Source: Nocardioides sambongensis (GTDB taxonomy: Bacteria > Actinomycetota > Actinomycetes > Propionibacteriales > Nocardioidaceae). From it: 64,000 nt of DNA. Both the position numbers and the translations under genes were made by a program. Shown here in pieces: positions 53,650-63,196 of the stretch; within the stretch, counting starts at the first letter, position 1, and the number at the start of each line of letters is the position of its first letter. Under the pieces are notes generated by a model. That model saw only the letters and a list, made by a program, of their open reading frames with translations, had not been told where the DNA came from and did no database searches. The stretch lies in the NCBI RefSeq assembly GCF_006494815.1, contig NZ_CP041091.1:3796501-3860500 (forward strand). Reading direction: 5' to 3'.

Positions 53650-56600
53650 CCAGCCGGGCGCGACCGGGCTGGGCCTTGCTCGGACGCAGGTTGCCGAGCA
53701 ACGGACCCTCGTCCCTGCTGCCGGAGAGCAGCAGGCCCGGCATGGCCAGGTCGCGCAGCGACTGGATCACCGGCTCGTAGAGCGCACGGGAGGCGCCGCC
53801 GGAGCGGCGCGCCACGACCAGGTGCAGTCCGACGTCGCGGGCCTGGGCGAGCAGCGGCTGCAGCTGCGCCACGGGTGAGGCCTGCTGGGTGGCCACCAGG
53901 TCGTAGTCGTCGACCACCACGAAGACCTCCGCCCCGGTCCACCAGGAGCGGCTGCGCAGCTGCTCCGGCGTCACGTCCGGGCCGGGGATCCGGCTCTCCA
54001 GGTAGGCCGCGAGATCGCGCAGGGCGGGCTGCGCCTGGTTGGCCGAGGTCAGGTAGTTGAGCAGGTACTCCTCGGGGATCTCGCCGAGCAGCGAGCGGCG
54101 GTAGTCCACCAGCAGGATCTGCGCCTCCTCGGCGCTGCGGGTCCGCATGATCTCGGCGCAGTAGGAGCGCAGCACGGTGCTCTTGCCGGAGCCGCCGTCG
54201 CCGAAGAGCAGCAGGTGCGGCTCGGCGTCGACGTCGACCCCGACCGGGGCGAGCTCGCGCTCGTTGACACCGAGCAGGATCCGCCGGTCGGTTCCCTCCG
54301 CCGGGCCTCCGCCACCGACACCGGCCTGCGCGCGCAGGTCGGTGAGGTCGATCCGGTCCGGCAGCAGCCGCAGCTTCGGGCCGGACGGCCCGTTCCACGC
54401 CTTGGCCACCTTGGTGATCAGCCCGTCGACCCCGTCGCCGAGGGTGTCCGCGGCGCCGTCGCCGTCGATCCGGGGGAGTGCTCCGAGGAAGTGCAGCTTG
54501 CCGGGCACCAGGCCGCGCCCCGGCCGGCCGGCCGGCACCAGGGCGGCGACCTTGCGGTCGACCTCGGAGTCGAGCGGGTCGCCCAGCCGCAGCTCCAGCC
54601 GGGTGCCCAGCTGGTCGCGCATCGCGGCGCGGAAGTCCGCCCAGCGGGCGGCGCCGGCGACGACGTGCACGCCGAAGGTCAGGCCGCGGGTGGCGAGCTG
54701 CTGGATCTCCAGCTCGAGGTCGTCGAAGTCCGCGCGGAGCGTGCTCCAGCCGTCGACCAGCAGGAAGACGTCGCCGTAGCCGTCGTCGACGGTGCCGTTG
54801 CGACCCTGGCCGAACCGTCGGCTGCGGTAGGTCTCGATGGAGTCGATGCCGTGCGCCCGGAAGTAGGCCTCGCGCCGGTCCACCATCACCTTGATCTCGG
54901 CGACGATCCGGCGTACCACCTCCGGCTCGGACCGGCTGCCGACGCCGGCCACGTGCGGCAGGTGCGCCATCGGCGCGAAGGTGCCGCCACCGAAGTCGAG
55001 CACGTAGAACTGCGTCTCCAGCGGCGTGGTGGTGAGCGCCAGGCTGGTCACCAGGGTGCGCAGCAGGGTGCTCTTGCCGCTGCGCGGACCACCCACCACG
55101 GCGACGTGGCCGGCCGCGCCGGCCAGGTTGACGCTCAGCGTGTCGCGCCGCTGCTCGCGGGGGCGGTCCACGGTGCCCAGCGGCACCACCAGCCGGCCGC
55201 GGCCGCGCCACTGCGCCGAGACCAGGCCCAGCTCGGGATGCGGCGCCAGGTCCGGCATCAGCTCGTCGAGGGTGTCCGGCACGTCCAGCGGGGGCAGCCA
55301 GACCTGGTGCGCCTCCGGCCCGTGGCCGGTCATCCGCCGGACCGCGATGTCGAGCAGCGAGTCGGTGTCCCGGTCGGTGGGGGCCGCGATCTCCTCCGGC
55401 TCCGGGTCCGGCTCGTCGAACTCCTGCACCTCGGAGATGGTGAACGGCAGGATGCCGCGGACCTTGCCGCCCTTGCCCCGGCGCACCGCGGCCCGACCGC
55501 TCGGCGGCCCCGAGACGTACGCCGCCTTGAACCGGACCATCGAGGTCGGGTCGGGCTTCAGGTAGCCCAGACCGGGCACCGCGGGCAGCTCGTAGGCGTC
55601 CGGCACGCCCAGCACGGCCCGGGACTCCTGGGCGCTGAAGGTGCGCAGGCCGATCCGGTAGGAGAGGTGGGACTCCAGTCCGCGCAGCCGCCCCTCCTCC
55701 AGGCGCTGGGAGGCCAGCAGCAGGTGCAGGCCCAGAGAGCGGCCGAGCCGGCCGATCGCGACGAACAGGTCGATGAACTCCGGCTTCGCCGAGAGCATCT
55801 CGGAGAACTCGTCGACCACGATGAACAGCGACGGCAGCGGCGCCAGGTCCTCGCCGGCGGCCCGCGCCTTCTCGTAGTCGCGGATGGAGGCGAAGTTGCC
55901 CGCCTCGCGGAGCAGCTCCTGGCGTCGCACCATCTCGCCGGAGAGCGCGTCCTGCATCCGGTCGACCAGGGTGAGCTCCTGGGCGAGGTTGGTGATCACC
56001 GCGGAGACGTGCGGCAGCTCGGACATGCCGGCGAAGGTGGCGCCGCCCTTGAAGTCGACCAGCACCAGGTTGAGCTGCTCGGGGAGTGGGTCAGGGTCAG
56101 CCCGAGCACCAGGGTGCGCAGGAACTCCGACTTGCCCGACCCGGTCGCGCCGATCACCAGCCCGTGCGGGCCCATGCCCTGCTGGGCGGACTCCTTGATG
56201 TCCAGGTGCACCAGCGAGGAGCCCTCGCCCAGGCCGATCGGCACCCGGAGCCGGTCGCGGGCCGGTCGCTGCCGCCAGGCCGTGGCCGGCTCCAGCGTCC
56301 GTACGTCGCCCAGGCCGAGCAGGTCCATGAAGTCGGTGGGGCCGGCGAGCTCCGCGGAGTCCTCGCCCACGACCTTCCCGGCGCTCGGTGTGTAGAGCGG
56401 GGTGAGCCGCCGGGCCAGCGCCTCGGCGGTGGCCAGGTCGCACTGGTCGCCCCGGGCGCGGATCGGCTCGTTGCGGACCCGCACCGCGAGCAGCGGCACC
56501 GTGGTGTTGCCGGTGACCGGGTCGGTGGTGGGGGCCTCGTCCTGGATCTCCAGGCGCAGGGTGTCCGCGTCGTCCAGCTCGCGCCACCGGGAGGGCAGGT

Positions 56601-57734
56601 CGATCACGGTGACGCCGTGCAGACCGTCCGGGGGGATCACGTGGTTGCCCGGCGGGAGCTCGGCGTCGTCGGTGACCACGATCAGGTGGGGCAGGGGGGA
56701 CCGCTCGTCGGCGCCGAAGCGCGGCCGGTCGGAGAGCTCGCTGGGCAGCATCGCGGTCAGGTCGCTGAGCGAGGTGCTCACCATCCGGGCCGGTCCGACC
56801 GCGTCGGTCTGGTGCTGGCTGTGCGCGTGCGGCAGCCACTTCGTCCAGTCCCAGTGGGCCAGCGTGCCGTCGCTGGTCAGGACGGCGATCTGCAGCCCGT
56901 CGGGGGACTGGAAGGCCGCCGCGGAGCAGAGCAGGGCGCGGACCAGTGCCCGGGCCTCGTCCTCGGGTCCGCACACCTCGATCCGGGAGAAGGCACGCAG
57001 GTCGATCGAGGCGGGGAGGTCCGGCTGCAGCCGGTGCACGACGAGGAGCCGGTGCAGCGCGGAGGCGGCGGCGGGGTCGACGTCGTCGATCGCGGTGGTG
57101 TCCGGCGGCACCAGCTCCAGTGCCAGCGGCTGCGCGCAGATCCCGTAGCGGACCTGCAGGAACGCGGGGTCGGTGGGCGAGCGCTCCCACACCCGGCTGC
57201 GCTCGTCGGCCAGCGAGGGCAGCGCGATCGGGTCCGGGTGGTGCCAGGTCAGCGCCGCCCGCTGCTCGTCGGCGGCGTCGCGGGCGACCTTGCGCACGCT
57301 GGAGAGGTAGCGCAGGTACTCAGTCCGGGAGCCGGTGACCTGCTGCTGGCGCTGCTTCCGCTGCCGGTCGATCTGCACGAAGATGAAGCCGAGCGTGGCG
57401 AACAGGAACATGCCGGCCGCCACGAACCGGACCGCGCTGTTGCCGCCGCTGCTGCCGAGACTGGCGACCAGCACGATCGAGCCGAGGCTGCCGAGCATCG
57501 GGATCGCGTTCATCGCGACGCCGGCGGCCCCTCCGACGGCTGCAGCGCGGGCGGCTCGTTGATCCGCAGCTGGCCCGAGGGCATCTGTGGCCGTTCCCGG
57601 CGGCTGCCGCGCAGCGGGACCGGGCCGGCGGCCGGGGCCGGGCTGCGGCCGGCGCTGCGGGGCGTGGGCGCGGCCGGCGGCCGGGGCGAGCTCGGCGGCA
57701 CCGGCGGGCGCGGCGGGGAGGCGGGAGTGCTCAT
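53591..57734 (-). pseudogene. eccC: Type VII secretion ATPase EccC, interrupted by two single-base frameshifts
   Basis: The motor of the ESX secretion channel: a membrane-anchored protein with three FtsK/SpoIIIE ATPase domains that binds WXG100 substrates. Walker A motifs are GATGSGKSE (about 56130-56155), GGPRSGKST (about 55070-55100) and GDGGSGKST (about 54175-54205). The N terminus has GQLRINEPPALQPSEG, then two membrane helices (PMLGSLGSIVLVASLG). Two losses break it: at 57528-57531, between PSEG and AAGVAMNAIPM, and at CTCGGGG 56078-56084, between LTHSP and EQLNLVLVDFKGG. With both bases restored the length is 1381 residues, normal for EccC, so consensus errors are likely. The ATG at 57734 is preferred, though its ribosome site is poor. 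It converges with the YibE/F gene. Confidence 0.88.
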
Positions 57735-57940
57735 CGCTCCCGGCCCGGGGTTGGTGCGGGGGCGCCGCGGTCCCGGTCGCCGTGGCGCGACCACGTTCCG
57801 TCGTACTGCCGTGCAGGTGTCATCCGCTCAGTCCGCCTCGTGCCCGATCAGTTGCCGAAGTGCGACTACCCTGCCACCTGGTCGGGTAATCGGGGCAACA
57901 GCGGTCCACACCGCAGGCACCGTCGACCCGGCGGCGCCGA

Positions 57941-57966
57941 CCAGCTCGATCCACCAGCTCGATCCA
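57941..57966 (+). repeat. Two tandem copies of a 13-base repeat
   Basis: CCAGCTCGATCCA occurs twice in direct succession in the 276-nt region between EccC and the EccD-like gene. It may be a simple slippage product or a binding site for a regulator of this divergent region. I could not place a convincing -35/-10 pair here. Confidence 0.6.
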
Positions 57967-58010
57967 CACGTCAGGTGCGCCCGAGGCGCAGGAGGACGCT
58001 CGGAGGTCCC

Positions 58011-59393
58011 ATGTCCGGTACGACGGCACGACCCGGCCTCTCGGGCGAGACCGCCGCACTGAGCGTGCACGGCCCGGGCGGCGTCCTGGACCTCACCGTG
58101 CCGACGGCGGTCACCATCGCCGACGTGGCGCGCGCCTACGCCGCCGACGCGGGCGGCGGCGTCCCGGAGCTGGTCTCCCGGACGGGTCGCCGGCTGGCTC
58201 CGGAGCGGACCCTCTCCGAGCTCGGCCTGCACGCCGGTGCGGTGCTGGTCGCGGTCGGACCACAGGCCTCCGCTGCCGGTGCGGGCGCGGCCCGGCGCAC
58301 GTCCGACCCGGGGCGAGCACCGGCCTACCCGGCGACCGGGTTGGCCGCCTGGATGGCGGGTGCCGTCGTGCTGGCGGCGCTGGCCGCGTGGGCCGGGCTC
58401 CAGCGTCCGGCCGACGAGCGCTGGGTCGTGGTCGGCCTGCTCGGCGCTGCCGCGCTGGTGGGCTGCCTCCCGGTGGGCGCCGCCGCCGGTCGCCGGGTGC
58501 TGACCGCGCCGGCCTTCGCCGCCGCGGCCTGCCTGCTGGTGGTCTGGGACCCGACGCCGGAGCGGCTGCCCACGGTGCTCGGCGCCGCGGCGCTCGCCGC
58601 CGCCGTCACCGCGGCCCTGGGACGCGCCTGGTCCGATCCGGCCGACGGTGCCGACGAGGGACTGTGGGTGTGGATCGTGGTCGGCGCCGGCTGGTTCGTG
58701 GTCGCGGTGCTGGGTGCGATCGCCGGCGTGGAGGCCCAGGTGGTGTGGGCGGTGCTGCTGCTCGCCGCGGTGCTCGCGGCACGGATCGTGCCGACGGTGG
58801 CGATCGACGTCCCGGACGAGTACCTGATCGACCTGGAGCGACTCGCGGTGAACGCCTGGTCGGCGCGCGACCGCACGCCGGGCAAGCGGGGTCGGGTGGT
58901 GGTGCCCACCGCGACCGTCGGAGCGATCGCCGCCCGGGGGGCCCGCAGCATCAACGCCGCCGGGGTCGCCATCCTCGTCGTCACCGTGGTCTCCGCTCCC
59001 TTGCTGCTGGCCACTGCGGACATCCATCTGGACCAGATCGGGGCACGCTGCCTGGTCGGCTTCGGCGGCGCGACCCTGCTCCTGGTCGCCCGCACCTACC
59101 GCCACCGGCTGGCCCGTACGGCGCTGCGCCTGGCCGGACTGGGCTGCCTGCTGCTCCTGGTCGGGGTGGCCCTGACCACCTGGGAGGGCGACCGCCTGGT
59201 GGCGGTGACGCTGTCCGTGGTGCTCGGCGGCGTCGGACTGGCCGTCCTCGCGGTGGCCGTGGGGCGCGGGTGGCGCTCGCCCTGGTGGTCCCGTCGGGCC
59301 GAGGTCGGCGAGGTGCTGTTCGGCTCGTTCGCGATCGCATCGCTGGTGGTGGCGGTCGGTCTCTTCCGGTCCCTGTGGGAACTCACGGGTTGA
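58011..59393 (+). CDS. EccD-like type VII secretion membrane protein (first paralogue)
   Basis: A 460-residue protein with an N-terminal ubiquitin-like (YukD-type) domain of about 85 residues (ALSVHGPGGVLDLTVPTAV, RTLSELGLHAGAVLVAVG), a linker, and about ten or eleven membrane helices, which is the EccD architecture. The cytoplasmic loop PDEYLIDLERLAVNAWSARD is the conserved middle loop region. It starts after a CGGAGG ribosome site, divergent from EccC, and is followed by two WXG100 genes. A second EccD follows at 60368, so this locus has two different EccD-type subunits. Confidence 0.85.
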   Translation: MSGTTARPGLSGETAALSVHGPGGVLDLTVPTAVTIADVARAYAADAGGGVPELVSRTGRRLAPERTLSELGLHAGAVLVAVGPQASAAGAGAARRTSDPGRAPAYPATGLAAWMAGAVVLAALAAWAGLQRPADERWVVVGLLGAAALVGCLPVGAAAGRRVLTAPAFAAAACLLVVWDPTPERLPTVLGAAALAAAVTAALGRAWSDPADGADEGLWVWIVVGAGWFVVAVLGAIAGVEAQVVWAVLLLAAVLAARIVPTVAIDVPDEYLIDLERLAVNAWSARDRTPGKRGRVVVPTATVGAIAARGARSINAAGVAILVVTVVSAPLLLATADIHLDQIGARCLVGFGGATLLLVARTYRHRLARTALRLAGLGCLLLLVGVALTTWEGDRLVAVTLSVVLGGVGLAVLAVAVGRGWRSPWWSRRAEVGEVLFGSFAIASLVVAVGLFRSLWELTG

Positions 59394-59521
59394 TGTTTAG
59401 CCCCCGACGGGGGTCGGGTAGCAGGTCGGTGTCGGCTTCTTGGCAGTGCTCGGGAGGCCATCGGAGAAATCGAAATCCACGACAGGCGGCCCAGCCGCCG
59501 CATCCCTGAGGAGCAGACACC

Positions 59522-59851
59522 ATGGGCAACTCCGCCGAATTCGGCCAGAGCGAAGGCGTACTCAGCAAGGCAGCGCAGCTGGTCGCCGACGCACGCAGCG
59601 ACTTCACCGCCTACTCGCGGACGCTGAACGACCAGCTCACCAACATGCGCACCCAGTGGCAGGGACAGGGCGGCCGTTCGTTCGGCGCCTTCGAGGCGAC
59701 CTGGCAGGAGAAGCACGGCGTGGTCGTCTCCGCGCTCGACACCTTCTCGGCCTCGTTGACCGAGACCGAGCGCGACAACGTCAACACCGACGAGGAGGCC
59801 GGCGGCTTCGTCAACACGCTGACCGAGAAGCTCGGTCACGTGAAGGGCTGA
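59522..59851 (+). CDS. WXG100 family secreted protein (Esx), first of pair
   Basis: A 109-residue helical hairpin protein. The turn motif is TQWQGQGGRSF (WQG form of WxG) near residue 50. It has no signal peptide, as expected for ESX substrates exported through EccC. The C-terminal segment after the second helix reads DEEAGGFVNTLTEKLG; the classical YxxxD/E signal is not evident, which may be supplied by the partner. The ribosome site is GAGGAG upstream of the ATG. It is followed after 59 nt by the second WXG100 gene, so the two probably form a heterodimer. Confidence 0.9.
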   Translation: MGNSAEFGQSEGVLSKAAQLVADARSDFTAYSRTLNDQLTNMRTQWQGQGGRSFGAFEATWQEKHGVVVSALDTFSASLTETERDNVNTDEEAGGFVNTLTEKLGHVKG

Positions 59852-59910
59852 GCACCTCCGACCACCCCGGCATCCCCACCCGACGAACTCGACACACGAG
59901 GAGCAGCACA

Positions 59911-60213
59911 ATGGGCAACAACATCGACGGCCTCCGGGTCAACCACGCGGCGCTGGAGCAGGCCGCCGCCGACATCGGCACCACGGTCAAGAAGATGGAC
60001 GAGCGGCTGGACCGCCTGGAGCGCGAGCTCGAGCCGCTGCGCAGCCAGTGGTCCGGTGACCAGCAGATCGCCTACCACGTGGCGAAGGGCCAGTGGGACG
60101 GCGCGATGGCGGAGCTGCGGACCGTCCTGAACGACAGCGGTTCCACCGTCAACGTCTCCAACGCCGAGTATGCCGCGGCGGACCGGCGAGGCGCCAACCG
60201 CTTCATGGCTTGA
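59911..60213 (+). CDS. WXG100 family secreted protein (Esx), second of pair
   Basis: A 100-residue WXG100 protein. LRVNHAALEQAAADIG forms helix 1, the turn is RSQWSGDQQIAYH (WSG), and helix 2 follows. The tail SNAEYAAADRRGANRF contains YAAAD, which fits the YxxxD/E export signal of ESX substrates. This half of the pair could therefore dock on EccC. The ATG has a GAGGAG site; the longer open frame upstream overlaps the first gene. A strong hairpin follows the stop. Confidence 0.9.
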   Translation: MGNNIDGLRVNHAALEQAAADIGTTVKKMDERLDRLERELEPLRSQWSGDQQIAYHVAKGQWDGAMAELRTVLNDSGSTVNVSNAEYAAADRRGANRFMA

Positions 60214-60232
60214 TGGTCACTGACCGTCCTGG

Positions 60233-60262
60233 AAGGGACCGACACCTCGGTGTCGGTCCCTT
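60233..60262 (+). terminator. Hairpin after the WXG100 pair
   Basis: AAGGGACCGACACC, TC, and its exact complement GGTGTCGGTCCCTT form a 14-base perfect stem. In position it is an attenuator that would make the small secreted proteins more abundant than the downstream membrane subunits. Confidence 0.8.
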
Positions 60263-60367
60263 CTCCCTGTCGCGGCCGTCCACCGCCCGCGCGGGCGGCG
60301 ACCTCGGCGGCGACCGGGAGCGGTGGTGTGCCAGGATGCCGATCTCGGAACCTGCGGGGAGGCTCGG

Positions 60368-61735
60368 ATGACGCAAGGCTCGGTCGCGTCGGGACTGGTG
60401 CGCGTGACGGTGACCTCCGGCACCCGGCGGGTGGACCTGGTGCTGCCGGGTGCCGTCCCGCTCGCCGAGCTGCTGCCCGAGCTGGCGCGCAGCGTCGGTC
60501 TCCTCGACGCGGCCACCGCCCACGGCGGCTATCGGGTGGTCACCGCCGAGGGGCGCCGCCTCGCGGTCGACACCGGCCTCACGCTGCAGGGCGTCGAGGA
60601 CGGCGGGCTGCTGATGGTCGCGCCCGGGGTGGACGACGAGGTGCCGCGGATCTACGACGACGTGGTCGAGGCGATGACCGACATCGTCGAGCACGACCTG
60701 CGTCCCTGGGAGCCCGCCGCCGGACGTCGCACAGCGCTGGTCGCGGCGGGGCTGCTGCTCGGCCTCGGCGCGCTGGCACTCTGGGTGCAGCGCGACTCCA
60801 GCCTGGCCGCCGCGGCGGCGCTGGTGGTCGCGTGTGCACTGGTCTCCGGGGGCGTGGTGCTCTCCCGGGTGCAGCGCGAGCCCGAGGCCGCGGTCACCCT
60901 CGGCTGGCTGGGCACCGTCTACGCCGTCGTCGGCGGTCTGGCGCTGGCGCCGACCGACGTGCCCTTCTTCACCGAGCCGATCGCCTACGCCGGCGCCGCC
61001 GCCCTGACGGCCGGGCTGCTCGGGGCGATCGGTCTGGGCCCCGGCCGGATCCTGATGTTCCCGCCGGTGGTCCTCGGCGCGATCGGCGTCGCCACCGGCC
61101 TGGCGATGCGCGCGATCGAGCCGGACGGCGACCTTCCGGCCGACGTCCTGGTCACCGTGCTCGCCGTCGTGGTGATGCTCGGCAGCGTCTTCCCCTGGCT
61201 CGCGCTCGGTGCCACCTCGACCAAGGTGGACACCCTCTACACCGTCGCCGACATCACCGCCGACCCGGCCGAGATCGACCGTGCACGGGTTGCCGGGGAC
61301 GCCCGCACCGCCCACGAGATCCTGATGGCGATCACCGGCACCGTGGGGCTGCTGATCGTGCTGGTCGCGCCGTTGGCGGTGGGGCTCGGTGTCGCCGGGA
61401 CGCTGCTCGCCGTGGACGCCTGCGCGATCGTCATGCTGCGCACCCGGCAGTACCGCACCCGGTCCGAGGTCGGGCTCGGGCTGGCCTCCGGCATCGCCGG
61501 ACTGGCGGTGACCGCGACCTCGGTGCTGCTGCTCCACCCCGACTGGCGACCCACGCTGGCCGTGGTGCTCGCCGCCGCCGGCGGGATCCTGGTCGCCGCG
61601 ACGCTCGCGCCCAGCGCGCCGTCGGTGCGCCGCGGCCGACTCGGCGACGTGCTCGAGACCGTCGCGCTGGTGGCGCTGATCCCGCTGCTGGTCGTCGCGA
61701 TCGGTCTGTTCGGCGCGATCTCCGAGGCGATCTGA
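60368..61735 (+). CDS. eccD: Type VII secretion integral membrane protein EccD (second paralogue)
   Basis: A 455-residue protein with the N-terminal ubiquitin-like domain (VRVTVTSGTRRVDLVLPGAVPLAELLPELAR) and about eleven membrane helices. The cytoplasmic middle segment reads STKVDTLYTVADITADPAEIDRARVAGDARTAHEILMA. The first domain is more canonical than in the first EccD-like gene. EccD forms the large lipid-filled vestibule of the ESX channel. The ATG follows GGGGAGG; the EccB gene begins 6 nt after the stop, so they are co-transcribed. Confidence 0.9.
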   Translation: MTQGSVASGLVRVTVTSGTRRVDLVLPGAVPLAELLPELARSVGLLDAATAHGGYRVVTAEGRRLAVDTGLTLQGVEDGGLLMVAPGVDDEVPRIYDDVVEAMTDIVEHDLRPWEPAAGRRTALVAAGLLLGLGALALWVQRDSSLAAAAALVVACALVSGGVVLSRVQREPEAAVTLGWLGTVYAVVGGLALAPTDVPFFTEPIAYAGAAALTAGLLGAIGLGPGRILMFPPVVLGAIGVATGLAMRAIEPDGDLPADVLVTVLAVVVMLGSVFPWLALGATSTKVDTLYTVADITADPAEIDRARVAGDARTAHEILMAITGTVGLLIVLVAPLAVGLGVAGTLLAVDACAIVMLRTRQYRTRSEVGLGLASGIAGLAVTATSVLLLHPDWRPTLAVVLAAAGGILVAATLAPSAPSVRRGRLGDVLETVALVALIPLLVVAIGLFGAISEAI

Positions 61736-61741
61736 GCGGCG

Positions 61742-63196
61742 ATGGCGACCAAGAAGGACCTCGTCGAGGCGTATGCCTTCAGCCGCCGGCGCCTGGTGAC
61801 CGCGTTCGTCTCCGGAGCACCGGGTGGCCGGGAGGTGGAGCCGGCCCGACCGGGCCGGGCGGTGATCGGAGGCGTCGCGCTCGCCGTGCTGCTGATGGCC
61901 GGCGCCGCGATCCTCGGGGTGTTCAAGGACACCGACGAGGTCGACTTCGACCAGGTCGGGCTGGTCAGTGACGACCGCGGCACGCTCTACGTGATCCTGG
62001 CCGACGACATCCCCGGCTTCGACGAGCCGCCGCTGCGGCAGGTGGTCAACGTGACCTCCGCCCAGCTGATCCTCGGCGCGGAGACCGAGATGCAGGAGGC
62101 GTCGACCGACGAGATCGCCGACGTGCCGAAGGGTCCGCCGATCGGCATCGTCAACGCCCCGTCCACCGTGCCGCCCGCCTCCGACCTGCACAACACCGGG
62201 TGGACCGCCTGCGTCGGTGGCGGCGAGACGGGCGCGACGCCCGGCGTGCGGGCCCGGATCGGTGAGTCCACCGACGTGACGAGTGCCGAGGACGCGCCGT
62301 TCCTGGTGCAGGCCGGCCGGCAGCGGTTCCTGATCGCCGCCGCCACCGACGTCGAGGGGAGCCCCGACCGGGCCTACTCCTACGCCCTCCCGGACGGACC
62401 GGACCAGATCTACACCTCGCTCGGCCTCGACGAGTCGAACGCGGTGCGGGTCTCGGAGAAGTGGCTGGCGCTCTTCCCGAGCGGCGGCGCGCTGGACCCC
62501 ACCGGTCTCGGGATCGAGGGGTTCGGCGAGCCGATCTCCGCCGACCTGCGGCAGGCGGGCTATCCGTCCACCGCCCGCAACGGCGACTACTTCCTGAGCA
62601 ACGGCCAGCCGGTGGTGTTCACCCGGGCCGGCACCGCCTCGCTCAGCGACTTCGGCCTCGCCGTGCTCCGGGCCACCCCGATGCCGGCCGCCGCCAAGGG
62701 CTCCGCCTACCCGAAGGAGCAGAGCGTGGGGGCCGGTGTCGCGCTCGACCTGCTCGGCCCGCTGAACGCCGATGCGCGCTGGCCCACCGAGATCCCGGTG
62801 GGCGACCAGCCGACCCAGTACGAGTCGATCTGCGCCGTGCTCGACACCGAGGCCGACGCAGAGCCCGCCGTGCACCTCGCCGTGGACCCCGGCGAGGAGG
62901 CCGACTCCTCGGAGGTCACCGATCCGGTGGACGCCGAGGTCGCGCCCGGCCTCGGCGCGGTCGTCCGCTCGGGGGACTGGCCGCTGTCGACGGGCGGCTC
63001 GCCGTACCTGATCGACGACCGGGGGGTGGCGTACCCGATCCGGGGCGAGCTGGAGCTGGAGAACCTGGGCTACGGGTCGGTGGACGACGTGGTCGTGCCG
63101 GACGTGTGGATCAAGCTGTTCGAGCCGGGGGTGGAGCTCTCCCGCGACGCGGCACTGTGCCCGCCCGACACCTCCGAGACCCCCACGTGCTCGTGA
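61742..63196 (+). CDS. eccB: Type VII secretion protein EccB
   Basis: A 484-residue ESX core subunit: a short cytoplasmic N terminus with the conserved MATKKDLVEAYAFSRRRLVTAF, one membrane helix (AVIGGVALAVLLMAGAAILGVF), then a large extracytoplasmic domain with family blocks GTLYVILADD, LRQVVNVTSAQLILG and GFGEPISADLRQAGY. Cysteines near CVGGG and the C terminus (LCPPDTSETPTC) could form disulfides. It assembles with EccC, EccD and EccE. It is followed by the mycosin gene with overlapping start and stop. Confidence 0.92.
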   Translation: MATKKDLVEAYAFSRRRLVTAFVSGAPGGREVEPARPGRAVIGGVALAVLLMAGAAILGVFKDTDEVDFDQVGLVSDDRGTLYVILADDIPGFDEPPLRQVVNVTSAQLILGAETEMQEASTDEIADVPKGPPIGIVNAPSTVPPASDLHNTGWTACVGGGETGATPGVRARIGESTDVTSAEDAPFLVQAGRQRFLIAAATDVEGSPDRAYSYALPDGPDQIYTSLGLDESNAVRVSEKWLALFPSGGALDPTGLGIEGFGEPISADLRQAGYPSTARNGDYFLSNGQPVVFTRAGTASLSDFGLAVLRATPMPAAAKGSAYPKEQSVGAGVALDLLGPLNADARWPTEIPVGDQPTQYESICAVLDTEADAEPAVHLAVDPGEEADSSEVTDPVDAEVAPGLGAVVRSGDWPLSTGGSPYLIDDRGVAYPIRGELELENLGYGSVDDVVVPDVWIKLFEPGVELSRDAALCPPDTSETPTCS

